The notes: generated by a model from the letters alone, not told the origin. 33,832 bases of DNA from SIG424 sp045546695 (GCA_045546695.1 JAZQDE010000023.1:1-33832); one strand, 5' to 3'; counted from the stretch's first letter, positions 25,216-32,078 are shown. Made by a program: numbers and translations.

Positions 25216-25923
25216 ATGAACATAAACAAATATAAATTCAAAAAGTTTTCGATATTAGGTGATTCGTTAAGTACGCTTGCAGGATATAATCCGCCGGGGT
25301 ATGAAGTTTTCTATACGTGGGAAGTAATGCTACGGACCGGTATTTACGGAGTGAAGGATACATGGTGGGGTATGGTGATAGATGAACTTGGCGGAGAGAT
25401 ACTTGTGAATAACTCGTTTTCAGGAAGTATGGTCAGCAAGCATCCCAGAAACGAAACTCAGTCATATGGCTGTAGCGATGAAAGAACAGGTGGACTTGCA
25501 AAAGATGAAATAGAGCCTGACGTTATTATGATTCTTCTTGGAACAAATGACTGGGGTTGTGGCATGAAAGTTATGGCAAATTTTGACAGCGACGGACAGG
25601 AAGTTTTTTCTGTTGCATATGACGCAATGTTAAGCAAGATAAAAAATAATTATCCGGATGCTGAAATATGGTGCCTGACGCTACCGATGAGCTACTGCTC
25701 ACGTAATCCTGAGTTTACGCCGCCAAAACGTTTTACAGGTGGCTATTTTGATGAATATTCCAAAGCAATAAAAATCTGTGCTGATAAAGCAGGATGCAGA
25801 ATTATAGATATATATCATCCGGAAAAACCACACGATACGATTGACGGATACCATCCGACTGTGCAAGGAATGAAGACAATTGCCGATGCAGTGCTTGCGG
25901 AGGTGTACAAGGGAGGCGATTAA
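25216..25923 (+). CDS. SGNH/GDSL-family hydrolase
   Basis: A 235-residue esterase-like hydrolase. Catalytic blocks of the SGNH fold are visible: GDSLST with nucleophile S17, the block II glycine region around NSFSGS, block III GTND with N111, and block V D210-G-Y-H213. Without a signal peptide it is probably cytoplasmic and may deacetylate sugars or short oligosaccharides, in line with the divergent isomerase gene; the actual substrate is unknown. GAGGTGA precedes the ATG. TatD starts two bases after its stop, with GGGAGG inside the 3' end serving as the Shine-Dalgarno. Confidence 0.9.
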   Translation: MNINKYKFKKFSILGDSLSTLAGYNPPGYEVFYTWEVMLRTGIYGVKDTWWGMVIDELGGEILVNNSFSGSMVSKHPRNETQSYGCSDERTGGLAKDEIEPDVIMILLGTNDWGCGMKVMANFDSDGQEVFSVAYDAMLSKIKNNYPDAEIWCLTLPMSYCSRNPEFTPPKRFTGGYFDEYSKAIKICADKAGCRIIDIYHPEKPHDTIDGYHPTVQGMKTIADAVLAEVYKGGD

Positions 25924-25925
25924 TA

Positions 25926-26774
25926 ATGATAATAGAATCACACGCACATTATTCACATAAGTTATATAACGGCGAATTTCCATATGTTTGTTATAAGGAT
26001 GGCAGCTTTGACGTCAGTGTAGGTGATTTTTCACTTTTTATTGAAGAACTGAAGCAAAACAATATATCATTTTGTATTGAGCCTTCAACGTCTTTTGAAA
26101 ATATTGACGCGCAGCTGGCTCTTGTCAGAAAATATCCTGATTATATTAAGCTTTCGCTTGGCGTTCATCCCGGAAAATGCACAGATACAGCATGGAAAAA
26201 CAGGAAAAAACTGTCTGAGTATGTCCGTGAAAATGACGTTATCGCAATAGGCGAAGCAGGGCTGGATTACCACAACGAGTTGAGCGTATATTCCGTATTT
26301 TTACAAAAAATGTGGTTTAAATATCAGATACGATTGGCAGATGAATACAATCTGCCCTTGATACTTCATATAAGAATGGCAGATGAAGATGGACTGAAAA
26401 TTTTAACATGCTATAGAAAGAAGTTACATGGCGGTGTTGCTCATTGTTTTGTTGGTGATTTTGATACTGCTATGAAATATATAGAACTTGGCTTCTATCT
26501 CGGCATTGGTGGCAAGCTTTTTATAAATGAAGTTTTGCAGGATACTGTGAAAAGAGTCCCTCTAGAGTCAATATTGGTTGAGACAGACGCGCCATATATT
26601 ATTCCTGAGATACAAACATGTTCGCTCAGCAACAAAAAGAAGAAAAAAGCCCGCAATTCATCTTTGATATTGCAGGCTGTAATTGATAAAATTGCTTTGC
26701 TCAGAGATGATCATCCCGAACACGTTGAAAAAGTTGTGTATGAAAATACACTCAGAGTGTTTAGCAGGAAATAA
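25926..26774 (+). CDS. TatD family metal-dependent hydrolase (deoxyribonuclease-like)
   Basis: A 282-residue TIM-barrel metallohydrolase of the TatD type, with 3'-5' exonuclease activity in characterised members. Metal residues appear in H6-A-H8, the E110 of GEAGLDYH, LILHIR, AHCFVG and the ETDAPY motif. A Lys-rich loop (NKKKKKARNSS) replaces the usual GKRNEP-type segment, so it is a divergent member. It follows the SGNH gene by two bases. Its stop codon directly abuts the stop of the convergent MFS gene with no intergenic base. Confidence 0.9.
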   Translation: MIIESHAHYSHKLYNGEFPYVCYKDGSFDVSVGDFSLFIEELKQNNISFCIEPSTSFENIDAQLALVRKYPDYIKLSLGVHPGKCTDTAWKNRKKLSEYVRENDVIAIGEAGLDYHNELSVYSVFLQKMWFKYQIRLADEYNLPLILHIRMADEDGLKILTCYRKKLHGGVAHCFVGDFDTAMKYIELGFYLGIGGKLFINEVLQDTVKRVPLESILVETDAPYIIPEIQTCSLSNKKKKKARNSSLILQAVIDKIALLRDDHPEHVEKVVYENTLRVFSRK

Positions 26775-27992
26775 TCATGGACGTTTAATACTCAGATTCA
26801 AAATCAACGCAACAACTGACAGTGAAAGCAAAAGTATAAACGGCACAAGGTATCCACCTGTTGCAGTAAGAAGTGATGAACAAGCTGTGGCAATAAACGA
26901 TGCACACATCAGATTGAAGTTCATGATACTGAGGTTTGTTGCAAAATGCTTCTGACCATAGAAGGCTGATGTGAAGGCAGAGGAAACAGTAGGTGATGAG
27001 CCGTATGACATTCCGGTAAGGCAAAGTCCGATAATGCAAAGCGGAAGGTTACTCATATATACTGCAAGGAGTGTCACTCCGGCAGCGAATATAGTGAGAA
27101 TGTTTGCTGCAATCATTGTGAACCTTCTGCCCATACTGTCAAATACTGCACCTGTGATTATTCTGCCAAGACCGTTGCAAACCGCAAGCACACCAACAAG
27201 TGTTGTAGCAAGAGCTGCTTTAGCGCCTACAGACAGGGCCAGATCGCGGGCAAAACTGATAACAGAGTTACCGACTGCAGTAATACAAATCAGGTAAATA
27301 AAGGCTCTCCAGAATGTAAAACGACGAAGCATTTCAGTTGGTCTGAAATCTCTTATTTCAAAATCTTCGCTCTTTCTTCCGGCTTTCTTTTTAGCTTCGG
27401 GAAGCACAACATTTTCACCGGGCTTTTTAATAATCAGAGCAGAGAGTGCAATTACGAGACCGGATGCGAGGCCCAGAATAATAAATGTTTTTCTCCAACC
27501 AAGAGAACTATCAAAAAGCATATTTGCAAGATTTCCAAGAACAAGACTGCTTGCTCCAAAGCCCATCATCAGGGCACCGGATGATAAGCCCTTTCTGTCA
27601 GGGAACCATGCATTTACAGTTGATATTATTAAAATATATGCCATTCCTATGCCAAGACCTGCCATCAGAGCATAAGTAAGATACAGGAGTAAAACTTGCT
27701 CTTCGCTGATGAAGCTTGTGAAAATAAAACCACAACCTGCGAGTAATCCTGATATTGCTATTGATAATAATGTGCCGATTTTTTTGACAAGCCAGCTTGA
27801 TACAAGGCCTCCAAGGCAGAAGAAACACATTGTAAATGTAAAATTCAGGGCGAGAGAGTCACCGTCAAATCCAAGGCTTTCGGCAAAAGGTACTTTCAAT
27901 ATTGACCATGCGTAGATAATTCCTGCAAACAGCATTGCAAAAACGCCTGCTATAAGTATAAGCCAACGGATGTTTATTGATTTGTTATTCAT
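26775..27992 (-). CDS. MFS transporter, OFA (oxalate/formate antiporter-like) family
   Basis: A 405-residue major facilitator carrier with about twelve hydrophobic helices. The opening RWLILIAGVFAMLFAGIIYAWSILKVP is typical of the OFA family, as is the AGLGIGMAYI motif with WFPDRKGLSSGAL (motif A region) and GRIITGAVFDSMGRR after the central loop. The physiological solute is likely a small carboxylate, but it is not determinable from sequence. A strong AGGAGGT lies ahead of the ATG on the reverse strand. The start overlaps the 3' end of the upstream membrane-protein gene by eight bases, so the two are translationally coupled. Confidence 0.9.
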   Translation of the reverse strand: MNNKSINIRWLILIAGVFAMLFAGIIYAWSILKVPFAESLGFDGDSLALNFTFTMCFFCLGGLVSSWLVKKIGTLLSIAISGLLAGCGFIFTSFISEEQVLLLYLTYALMAGLGIGMAYILIISTVNAWFPDRKGLSSGALMMGFGASSLVLGNLANMLFDSSLGWRKTFIILGLASGLVIALSALIIKKPGENVVLPEAKKKAGRKSEDFEIRDFRPTEMLRRFTFWRAFIYLICITAVGNSVISFARDLALSVGAKAALATTLVGVLAVCNGLGRIITGAVFDSMGRRFTMIAANILTIFAAGVTLLAVYMSNLPLCIIGLCLTGMSYGSSPTVSSAFTSAFYGQKHFATNLSIMNFNLMCASFIATACSSLLTATGGYLVPFILLLSLSVVALILNLSIKRP

Positions 27993-28764
27993 GATTTTTA
28001 CCTCCTAAATAGGCGTCGAGATAAATACGGCAGCCTTCCTCGACAGTGACGTCGCTGCCTGCGACTATTATTTCAATTACCCGTGTAGGTACAACGATAT
28101 CTTTTATTTTTTGTGTTGCGGCACGTGAACGACCGGCATTTGCTATTGTTTCACGAATATCAGTGTCTTTGAATTCTTTAATGTAAAGCGCAGCTTCTTT
28201 TCTCTTTCTGCTGTTATATAAGTGGTTATGTTTGATGCGTAGTATTGTTGAGATTCCATATGTAACCGGAAGTAGGGCAACCATAGAAATCCATAATGGC
28301 ATTTTAGTAGCAAAACCGTAAAAATCTTCCCAACCTCCGTTTTCCGGGCCGATAACGACAACCATTATAAAATATATTGCTGCATAAATAATTACAGGAG
28401 CAAGTGACCATAATGATTCTTTGAGTCTGATCTTGTGGTCACTGACAAAAAATGTAAAGGCAACTATTGTCAGAATAGGACATACTGCGTGCAGGAAAGT
28501 GACAACCCAGTCCGGAAGATGATAGTTGTTTTTTCGAAGCCCCTCAAGTGCAAAAGGGAAGACAAGAATCATTCCGATTCCGGCAAGTATGTTGGAATTG
28601 ACTGTAAACATGCAGAATGTTCTGATGCCCATGTTATCAAAATCCTGATCATATATTGTTGTCAGATTCATCGTAACGCCTATGCACACGCATATTGCGA
28701 CTATCGCTGAACTTATAAGTGCGCACAAGCATTGTCTTTTGTTGAATTTTATAGCTATATCCAT
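27985..28764 (-). CDS. Pr6Pr-like six-helix membrane protein
   Basis: A 259-residue polytopic membrane protein with six hydrophobic segments in the first 180 residues and a hydrophilic, basic C-terminal tail of about 75 residues. The FCMFTVNSNILAGIGM segment resembles the Pr6Pr (FAR-17a/AIG1-like) membrane family; assignment is moderate. The C-terminal part (NAGRSRAATQKIKDIVVP...EEGCRIYLDAYLGG) looks like a separate cytoplasmic domain I do not recognise. AAGGAG precedes the ATG, and a promoter lies 33 bases upstream on the reverse strand. It forms a two-gene operon with the MFS transporter. Confidence 0.7.
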   Translation of the reverse strand: MDIAIKFNKRQCLCALISSAIVAICVCIGVTMNLTTIYDQDFDNMGIRTFCMFTVNSNILAGIGMILVFPFALEGLRKNNYHLPDWVVTFLHAVCPILTIVAFTFFVSDHKIRLKESLWSLAPVIIYAAIYFIMVVVIGPENGGWEDFYGFATKMPLWISMVALLPVTYGISTILRIKHNHLYNSRKRKEAALYIKEFKDTDIRETIANAGRSRAATQKIKDIVVPTRVIEIIVAGSDVTVEEGCRIYLDAYLGGKNHE

Positions 28765-28796
28765 GAATAATCTCCTTGAATTATCTCATTCTTATA

Positions 28797-28825
28797 AGTA
28801 TATAATTTTTTCGGATTAGTTGCAA
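28797..28825 (-). promoter_or_regulatory. Reverse-strand sigma-A-type promoter for the Pr6Pr/MFS operon
   Basis: On the reverse strand, TTGCAA (28820-28825), a 17-base spacer and TATACT (complement of 28797-28802), 33 bases upstream of the start codon. Confidence 0.65.
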
Positions 28826-28971
28826 TCGTAAAAGCGTTTAGTATTTTCAAGTGTCAACCATTAGCGAAAATGTCCCGGGAAAGTTGAAACAATAGCGCTT
28901 GACTGGTCGGAGCTGTGTAAGTGAATAAAACACCAGCAAATATTGGGTGAGAGGGTCCGGATGCTTTGCAA

Positions 28972-29218
28972 TTCTTCAACAGAAGGAGGGCTGGTTGAAG
29001 AAAACTACGCTTCTGGCTGTTGAAGGAGCGGAATTTATTGATTTTCTTCAATAGGAACCGGCTGTATTGAAGAAAAAAGGCTTTTTGCGTTGATATCAGG
29101 CCGATTTGCCGGTTTTTCTTCAACACAGACACCGCTGGTTGAAGAAAAGTCTGCGATAGTACTCTGAAAAGCATGTTTTCATCATTTTTCTTCAATACAG
29201 CATACCGCTATTGAAGAA
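28972..29218. repeat. Four palindromic repeats at an exact 72-bp period
   Basis: Four 31-base units (28972-29002, 29044-29074, 29116-29146, 29188-29218) each start with TTCTTCAA and end with TTGAAGAA. Both octamers recur exactly every 72 bases. The ninth base of the left arm alternates C, T, C, T and its partner in the right arm alternates G, A, G, A, so pairing is kept by compensating changes. In units 2 and 3 the stem extends outwards by two TT/AA pairs. The centres are GC-richer and variable; spacers of 41 bases are unrelated. A reverse-strand frame (28854-29195) stays open through three units because 72 is a multiple of three, but it starts with TTG and has no Shine-Dalgarno. Function unknown. 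Confidence 0.85.
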
Positions 29219-29283
29219 TTTTCAGCAAAGGACGATGTGGTAATGATAATCCCGCCCGCCAACTATATAGATGGAAATATGAT

Positions 29284-29312
29284 ACCACAATTGGGACATT
29301 TTCCCTTGTGGT
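29284..29312. other. Hairpin inside a larger inverted repeat
   Basis: ACCACAA (29284-29290) pairs with TTGTGGT (29306-29312), and GGGA (29293-29296) pairs inside with TCCC (29302-29305) past a two-base bulge. An outer pair, ATGATAAT (29243-29250) and ATTATCAT (29323-29330), encloses it. No ORF is present. It may be a terminator-like structure or the end of a lost insertion sequence. Confidence 0.5.
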
Positions 29313-29369
29313 TTAGTAGGACATTATCATAAATGGCTTACACATCAAAAAAATTTTTTAAAATACTGG

Positions 29370-29398
29370 TTGACAGAATCGGAAATTAAACATATAAT
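29370..29398 (+). promoter_or_regulatory. Perfect consensus sigma-A promoter for tRNA-Leu
   Basis: TTGACA (29370-29375), a 17-base spacer and TATAAT (29393-29398): an exact consensus promoter, 38 bases ahead of the tRNA. Confidence 0.93.
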
Positions 29399-29436
29399 AG
29401 CAAAGCTGTCAGCGATGACAGATCCCTTAATTCAAT

Positions 29437-29516
29437 GCAGTGGTGGCGGAATTGGCATACGCGCACGTTTGAGGGGCGTGTGGGAGACCGTACGGGTTCA
29501 AGTCCCGTTCACTGCA
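29437..29516 (+). tRNA. tRNA-Leu, anticodon GAG
   Basis: Acceptor strand GCAGTGG (29437-29443) pairs with TCACTGC (29509-29515). The anticodon stem CACGT/GCGTG holds loop TTGAGGG, anticodon GAG (CUY codons). A long variable arm follows (around TGGGAGACC), as expected for class II tRNA-Leu. The T-arm is CGGG-TTCAAGT-CCCG. CCA is not encoded. The cloverleaf looks intact. Accessory DNA begins just downstream. Confidence 0.95.
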
Positions 29517-29521
29517 CTAAC

Positions 29522-29561
29522 AAAAAAGCCTGATTTGTTGGTAGACAAATCAGGCTTTTTT
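29522..29561 (+). terminator. Strong intrinsic terminator after tRNA-Leu
   Basis: GCCTGATTTGT (29528-29538) pairs with ACAAATCAGGC (29545-29555), six-base loop, with six A residues before and six T residues after the stem. It can work in both directions. Confidence 0.95.
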
Positions 29562-29566
29562 GAACT

Positions 29567-29658
29567 AAGTGTTCCGCAAGCGGAACGTGAAGTATGCTTC
29601 GCAAGTGAAGCGCACTTCGTGCGTGAAGTGTCCCTTCGGGACGATATACGGAACACTT
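29567..29658. repeat. 92-bp multi-hairpin element bounded by perfect 10-bp inverted repeats
   Basis: AAGTGTTCCG (29567-29576) is the exact inverted repeat of CGGAACACTT (29649-29658). Between them are several smaller hairpins: GTTCCG/CGGAAC (29571-29586), GCTTC/GAAGC (29596-29611), CACTTC/GAAGTG (29613-29630) and GTCCC/GGGAC (29630-29642). GTGAAG occurs three times as a direct repeat. It could fold as a cloverleaf in RNA or single-stranded DNA, or represent a miniature mobile element. It contains no credible coding frame. Confidence 0.75.
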
Positions 29659-29938
29659 AACTTCACTTTCTATATACAAGGCTTTCCATTGGTTTTTCTT
29701 GGAACGTGTGCTATAATAAACTCACTGATAAATACGAATTTGAATAGCACGATTTTTCATAATGTTATTGCTTATTCATAACACACAGTAAAATGCTCTA
29801 AAACCGCCTTAAATAAAGGGTTTTCCGCAAACAACTCATTTCATCCCATCACTATGTATTACACCGTTTTGCCCTCGCCCGAACAGATCATAAGGGCAAA
29901 ATCAAGGGCAAGAATCATCATAATTTTAGTTTTTAGAT
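29659..29938. other. Non-coding accessory stretch with a lone promoter-like site and hairpins
   Basis: No gene is supported here. A TTGGTT-N17-TATAAT promoter-like pair lies at 29689-29717 on the forward strand but leads into no ORF with a Shine-Dalgarno. A nine-base perfect inverted repeat, TTTTGCCCT (29867-29875) with AGGGCAAAA (29893-29901), and a weaker AAAACC/GGTTTT pair (29800-29824) follow. The reverse strand of 29866-29910 is open and reads ALDFALMICSGEGKTV then stop, possibly the tail of a deleted mobile-element gene. Confidence 0.4.
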
Positions 29939-30268
29939 TTGGGAAACGAACTGTTGCAATGTGAATTTACAAATGAACCCCGGACTTATCGTGAAGATAT
30001 CCAAATTATTTGCAAGTTTACCACGATGGAACGCCTTACAGAAAAGGTTTCACCCAGCTACGGAGCAGTTCTTAAGTTCGGCAACCGAGTATTCGTTACC
30101 GACATATATTGGATAGGCGGATTCACCGCATCCATTTACGAGTTAGTTGACGACCCTGAAGAAACAGGTCTCGGTGAAATCGAATGCAGACTTTCCAAAA
30201 TCGCTGAAGCAACACAGCACTTTGAGGATAGCGGTCATGCCATCTCCTGGTGCTTGAAGCAAAAATAA
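29939..30268 (+). CDS. Hypothetical protein, possibly a truncated remnant
   Basis: An open frame of 109 codons with start TTG at 29939; no Shine-Dalgarno is seen and a stop lies four codons upstream. The translation (for example SPSYGAVLKFGNRVFVTDIYW and TGLGEIECRLSKIAEATQHFED) has a natural soluble composition, with a late Glu-rich helix, but I recognise no family. It precedes an intrinsic terminator and the terminase remnant, so it may be the 3' part of a phage or mobile-element gene whose 5' part was lost. Confidence 0.4.
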   Translation: MGNELLQCEFTNEPRTYREDIQIICKFTTMERLTEKVSPSYGAVLKFGNRVFVTDIYWIGGFTASIYELVDDPEETGLGEIECRLSKIAEATQHFEDSGHAISWCLKQK

Positions 30269-30292
30269 TTGAAACCCAAATAAATACGGGAT

Positions 30293-30341
30293 AGAGCCGA
30301 GAGGCTCTGTTCCTCTATACAGCCACAAGGCTGTTTTTTTT
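30293..30341 (+). terminator. Tandem hairpins, the second an intrinsic terminator, ahead of the terminase remnant
   Basis: The first hairpin is AGAGCC-GAGA-GGCTCT (30293-30308). The second is ACAGCC (30319-30324) with GGCTGT (30329-30334), four-base loop ACAA, followed by eight T residues to 30341. Confidence 0.8.
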
Positions 30342-30367
30342 ATTACTTTGAAAGGAGGCGACCGCAT

Positions 30368-30647
30368 ATCAGAAAACTGAAAAAGTACAAACCGACACGG
30401 TTTATGGCAAAAGACTCATATTATGACCAAGGGCTCCGGTGATGCTCGTATGCAACCGCTGTACTTCCTTATAACCACAGCGGGTAACGATACAAAGTCC
30501 ATTTGCTACGAGATCCACCAAAAGGCAAAGGATATTATTGAGGGCAGAAAAATTGACCGCACTTTTTATCCGTGTATTTTCGGTGCGGATGAGGGCAATG
30601 ATTGGACTGATCCTGCAACCTGGAACCGAGGTATTTTGTTTATATAA
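30368..30647 (+). pseudogene. Phage terminase large subunit, internally deleted remnant
   Basis: Two pieces of a tailed-phage large terminase are joined out of frame. The first (30371-30427, RKLKKYKPTRFMAKDSYYD) is the extreme N-terminus, behind AAAGGAGG; the expected start codon reads ATC instead of ATG. The second, in another frame (30423-30647), is an internal ATPase-to-nuclease linker region with MTKGSGDARMQPLYFLITTAG, DIIEGRKID and DWTDPATW. The Walker A and most of the ATPase domain (roughly 200 codons by comparison with the family from memory) are missing. The junction is a shared ATGAC (30423-30427), pointing to a short-homology deletion. The 3' part stops after TWNRGILFI, so nuclease motifs are gone too. 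Not functional. Confidence 0.8.
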
Positions 30648-30690
30648 ATAGTTTATAGATTTGTTTTTGCTAGTGTCTACAACAAGTTGG

Positions 30691-30706
30691 TATCACTAAG
30701 GCGATA
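30691..30706. promoter_or_regulatory. Upstream operator-like palindrome of the DUF3990/HTH locus
   Basis: TATCAC-TAAG-GCGATA: the same half-sites as the promoter-embedded palindrome at 30732-30747, with one mismatch in the right arm. Centre-to-centre distance to the second site is 41 bases, close to four helical turns, which would place two bound repressors on one face of the DNA. Confidence 0.6.
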
Positions 30707-30722
30707 TATTTCCAAACAACCC

Positions 30723-30757
30723 TTGACTAACTATCACCGTAGTGATATAATGTTAGT
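30723..30757 (+). promoter_or_regulatory. Promoter with embedded palindromic operator for the DUF3990/HTH locus
   Basis: TTGACT (30723-30728), a 17-base spacer and TATAAT (30746-30751). A perfect palindrome TATCAC-CGTA-GTGATA (30732-30747) fills the spacer and touches the -10 box. An outer inverted pair ACTAAC (30726-30731) and GTTAGT (30752-30757) overlaps both boxes. Binding here would block RNA polymerase; the HTH protein encoded in the operon is the obvious candidate. Confidence 0.8.
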
Positions 30758-30781
30758 GAAGATGAATTGGAGGATACAAGG

Positions 30782-31474
30782 ATGGATAAACTTATAACCA
30801 TATATCACGGTTCAGAACGAATAGTAGAAACTCCCACTTTTGGAGAAGGCAAAAAGAATAATGACTTTGGTCTGGGATTTTATTGTACCGAAAGTGATGA
30901 TCTTGCAAAGGAGTGGGCAGTATCTTCGCTTCGGAACGGTTTTTCAAACAAGTATACTTTGGATACTGAATTTATGAACATTCTTAATCTGAACAGTCCC
31001 GATTATACGATACTCAATTGGATTGCCGTTCTTGTTGAGCACCGTTTGTTTACAATCAAAACACCTGTTGCGAGAAGAGCAAAGGCATACCTTATAGAAA
31101 ATTTCGGTGTAAATGTTAATGCATATGACCTTATAACCGGATACCGTGCAGATGATTCATATTTCGATTATGCGGAGTCATTTCTTAACAATGGAATTTC
31201 CGTTGAACAGCTCGCACGAGCAATGCGCCTCGGCAAGCTTGGTGAACAGATCGTAATCAAGTCAAAGTTTGCATTTTCAAGATTGAAGTTTGAGGGCTTT
31301 GACATTGCAGAAAAGGATACATTCTATGTTTTAAGGAAATCCAGAGACGATGAGGCAAATCAGTTGTTTTTTGAAATGCTTGAACAAGAGGCTGATGGCC
31401 TGTATATCCAGGATATAATGAGAGGAGGCATTAAAAATGATGACCCACGCATAGCAAGAAATGTATGTAAGTAA
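30782..31474 (+). CDS. DUF3990 protein, ADP-ribosyltransferase-like putative toxin
   Basis: A 230-residue DUF3990 protein. The family is grouped with ADP-ribosyltransferase folds: the N-terminal IYHGSERIVETP block carries H9, DFGLGFYCT (residues 28-36) carries the aromatic second motif, and LGEQIVIKS (E155/Q156) is a candidate for the third. The central D-x-I-TGYRADDSYF segment (about 116-128) is a family hallmark. No signal peptide, so it acts in the cytoplasm or on intracellular NAD-dependent targets; toxicity is an inference. ATG 30782 is chosen because GGAGGA ends seven bases upstream. Its 3' end overlaps the HTH gene, as in many toxin-antitoxin pairs. It has its own operator-bearing promoter and lies between terminase and portal remnants. 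Confidence 0.82.
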   Translation: MDKLITIYHGSERIVETPTFGEGKKNNDFGLGFYCTESDDLAKEWAVSSLRNGFSNKYTLDTEFMNILNLNSPDYTILNWIAVLVEHRLFTIKTPVARRAKAYLIENFGVNVNAYDLITGYRADDSYFDYAESFLNNGISVEQLARAMRLGKLGEQIVIKSKFAFSRLKFEGFDIAEKDTFYVLRKSRDDEANQLFFEMLEQEADGLYIQDIMRGGIKNDDPRIARNVCK

Positions 31475-32078
31475 AGCACAGTCAGTCCTTGGTGATGCCT
31501 TTGATTATGCAGTAAATACCTGTGAGCTTCGCGGCGAGAGTTTTGTAAAGCAGTTTGTTGCCAGTTCTGTAAGCCGACGAATGGAAAACGGTGAACCCAC
31601 ATACCTGACAGGAAAGAGCGGTATCGAAATTGTACGTGATGTTGTGAGAGAAACCGCAGGAATTGAAGTTACAATTAAACCTAAAGAAAATTTCGGCAGA
31701 TCGTGTGAATACTGGATCGGTTGGGCTGTTGCATATTATCAGTGGCATTCGGCGAGGAAATATAGTGATATCTTTAAGGTCGTTTCTTTTGGTGCCCTTA
31801 CGCAAATGTACTATACTCTCCACGAAGCTGACATTTCAAAATTTGTGGATATTATGGATGCCCGTATGAAAGAGCATTTTACTGACACAAATCTGAAACG
31901 AATCCGTACCGCATACGGCATAACCCAATCGGAGCTGTCTAAGCGCTCCGGTGTCAGCCTTCGTTCCATACAGATGTATGAGCAAAGAAATAAGGACATC
32001 AACAAAGCAAGTGTTGATACGGTATATAGCATTGCCAAGGTTCTTGGCTGTACAATTGAAGACTTGATCGAAAAATAA
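31461..32078 (+). CDS. HTH (XRE-type) protein with N-terminal antitoxin-like domain; 5' leader carries an in-frame TAG
   Basis: The 205-residue protein has an N-terminal domain of unknown type (DAFDYAVNTCE, SCEYWIGWAVAYYQWHSARK) and a C-terminal helix-turn-helix at about residues 140-204 (RIRTAYGITQSELSKRSGVSLRSIQMYEQ). The pairing with DUF3990 and the palindromes in the shared promoter suggest an autoregulating antitoxin or repressor. The start is odd. The only good Shine-Dalgarno (GAGGAGG, 31422-31428) serves ATG 31437, and that frame reads M-M-T-H-A-stop (TAG at 31452-31454), then Q-E, then the ATG at 31461 in the same frame. Translation therefore either reinitiates at 31461, or the gene has suffered a nonsense change with downstream rescue. 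It overlaps the toxin gene by 14 bases and ends before a terminator. Confidence 0.82.
   Translation: MYVSKAQSVLGDAFDYAVNTCELRGESFVKQFVASSVSRRMENGEPTYLTGKSGIEIVRDVVRETAGIEVTIKPKENFGRSCEYWIGWAVAYYQWHSARKYSDIFKVVSFGALTQMYYTLHEADISKFVDIMDARMKEHFTDTNLKRIRTAYGITQSELSKRSGVSLRSIQMYEQRNKDINKASVDTVYSIAKVLGCTIEDLIEK

Noticed and set aside
28854..29195. Reverse-strand 113-codon frame with a 24-residue repeat (FLQP...LKKN)
   Set aside because: It starts with TTG, has no Shine-Dalgarno, and is kept open by the 72-bp repeat period; codons over the arms show no synonymous variation.
28972..29218. CRISPR array
   Set aside because: Repeats are too divergent in their centres, only the palindromic arms are conserved, the spacers are few, and no cas genes are near.
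29689..29717. Promoter-like TTGGTT-N17-TATAAT as evidence of a small RNA gene
   Set aside because: No clear terminator or conserved structure follows at a suitable distance; kept only as a note within the non-coding stretch.
29569..29781. Forward frame through the multi-hairpin element
   Set aside because: The translation is dictated by the inverted repeats and has no start signal.
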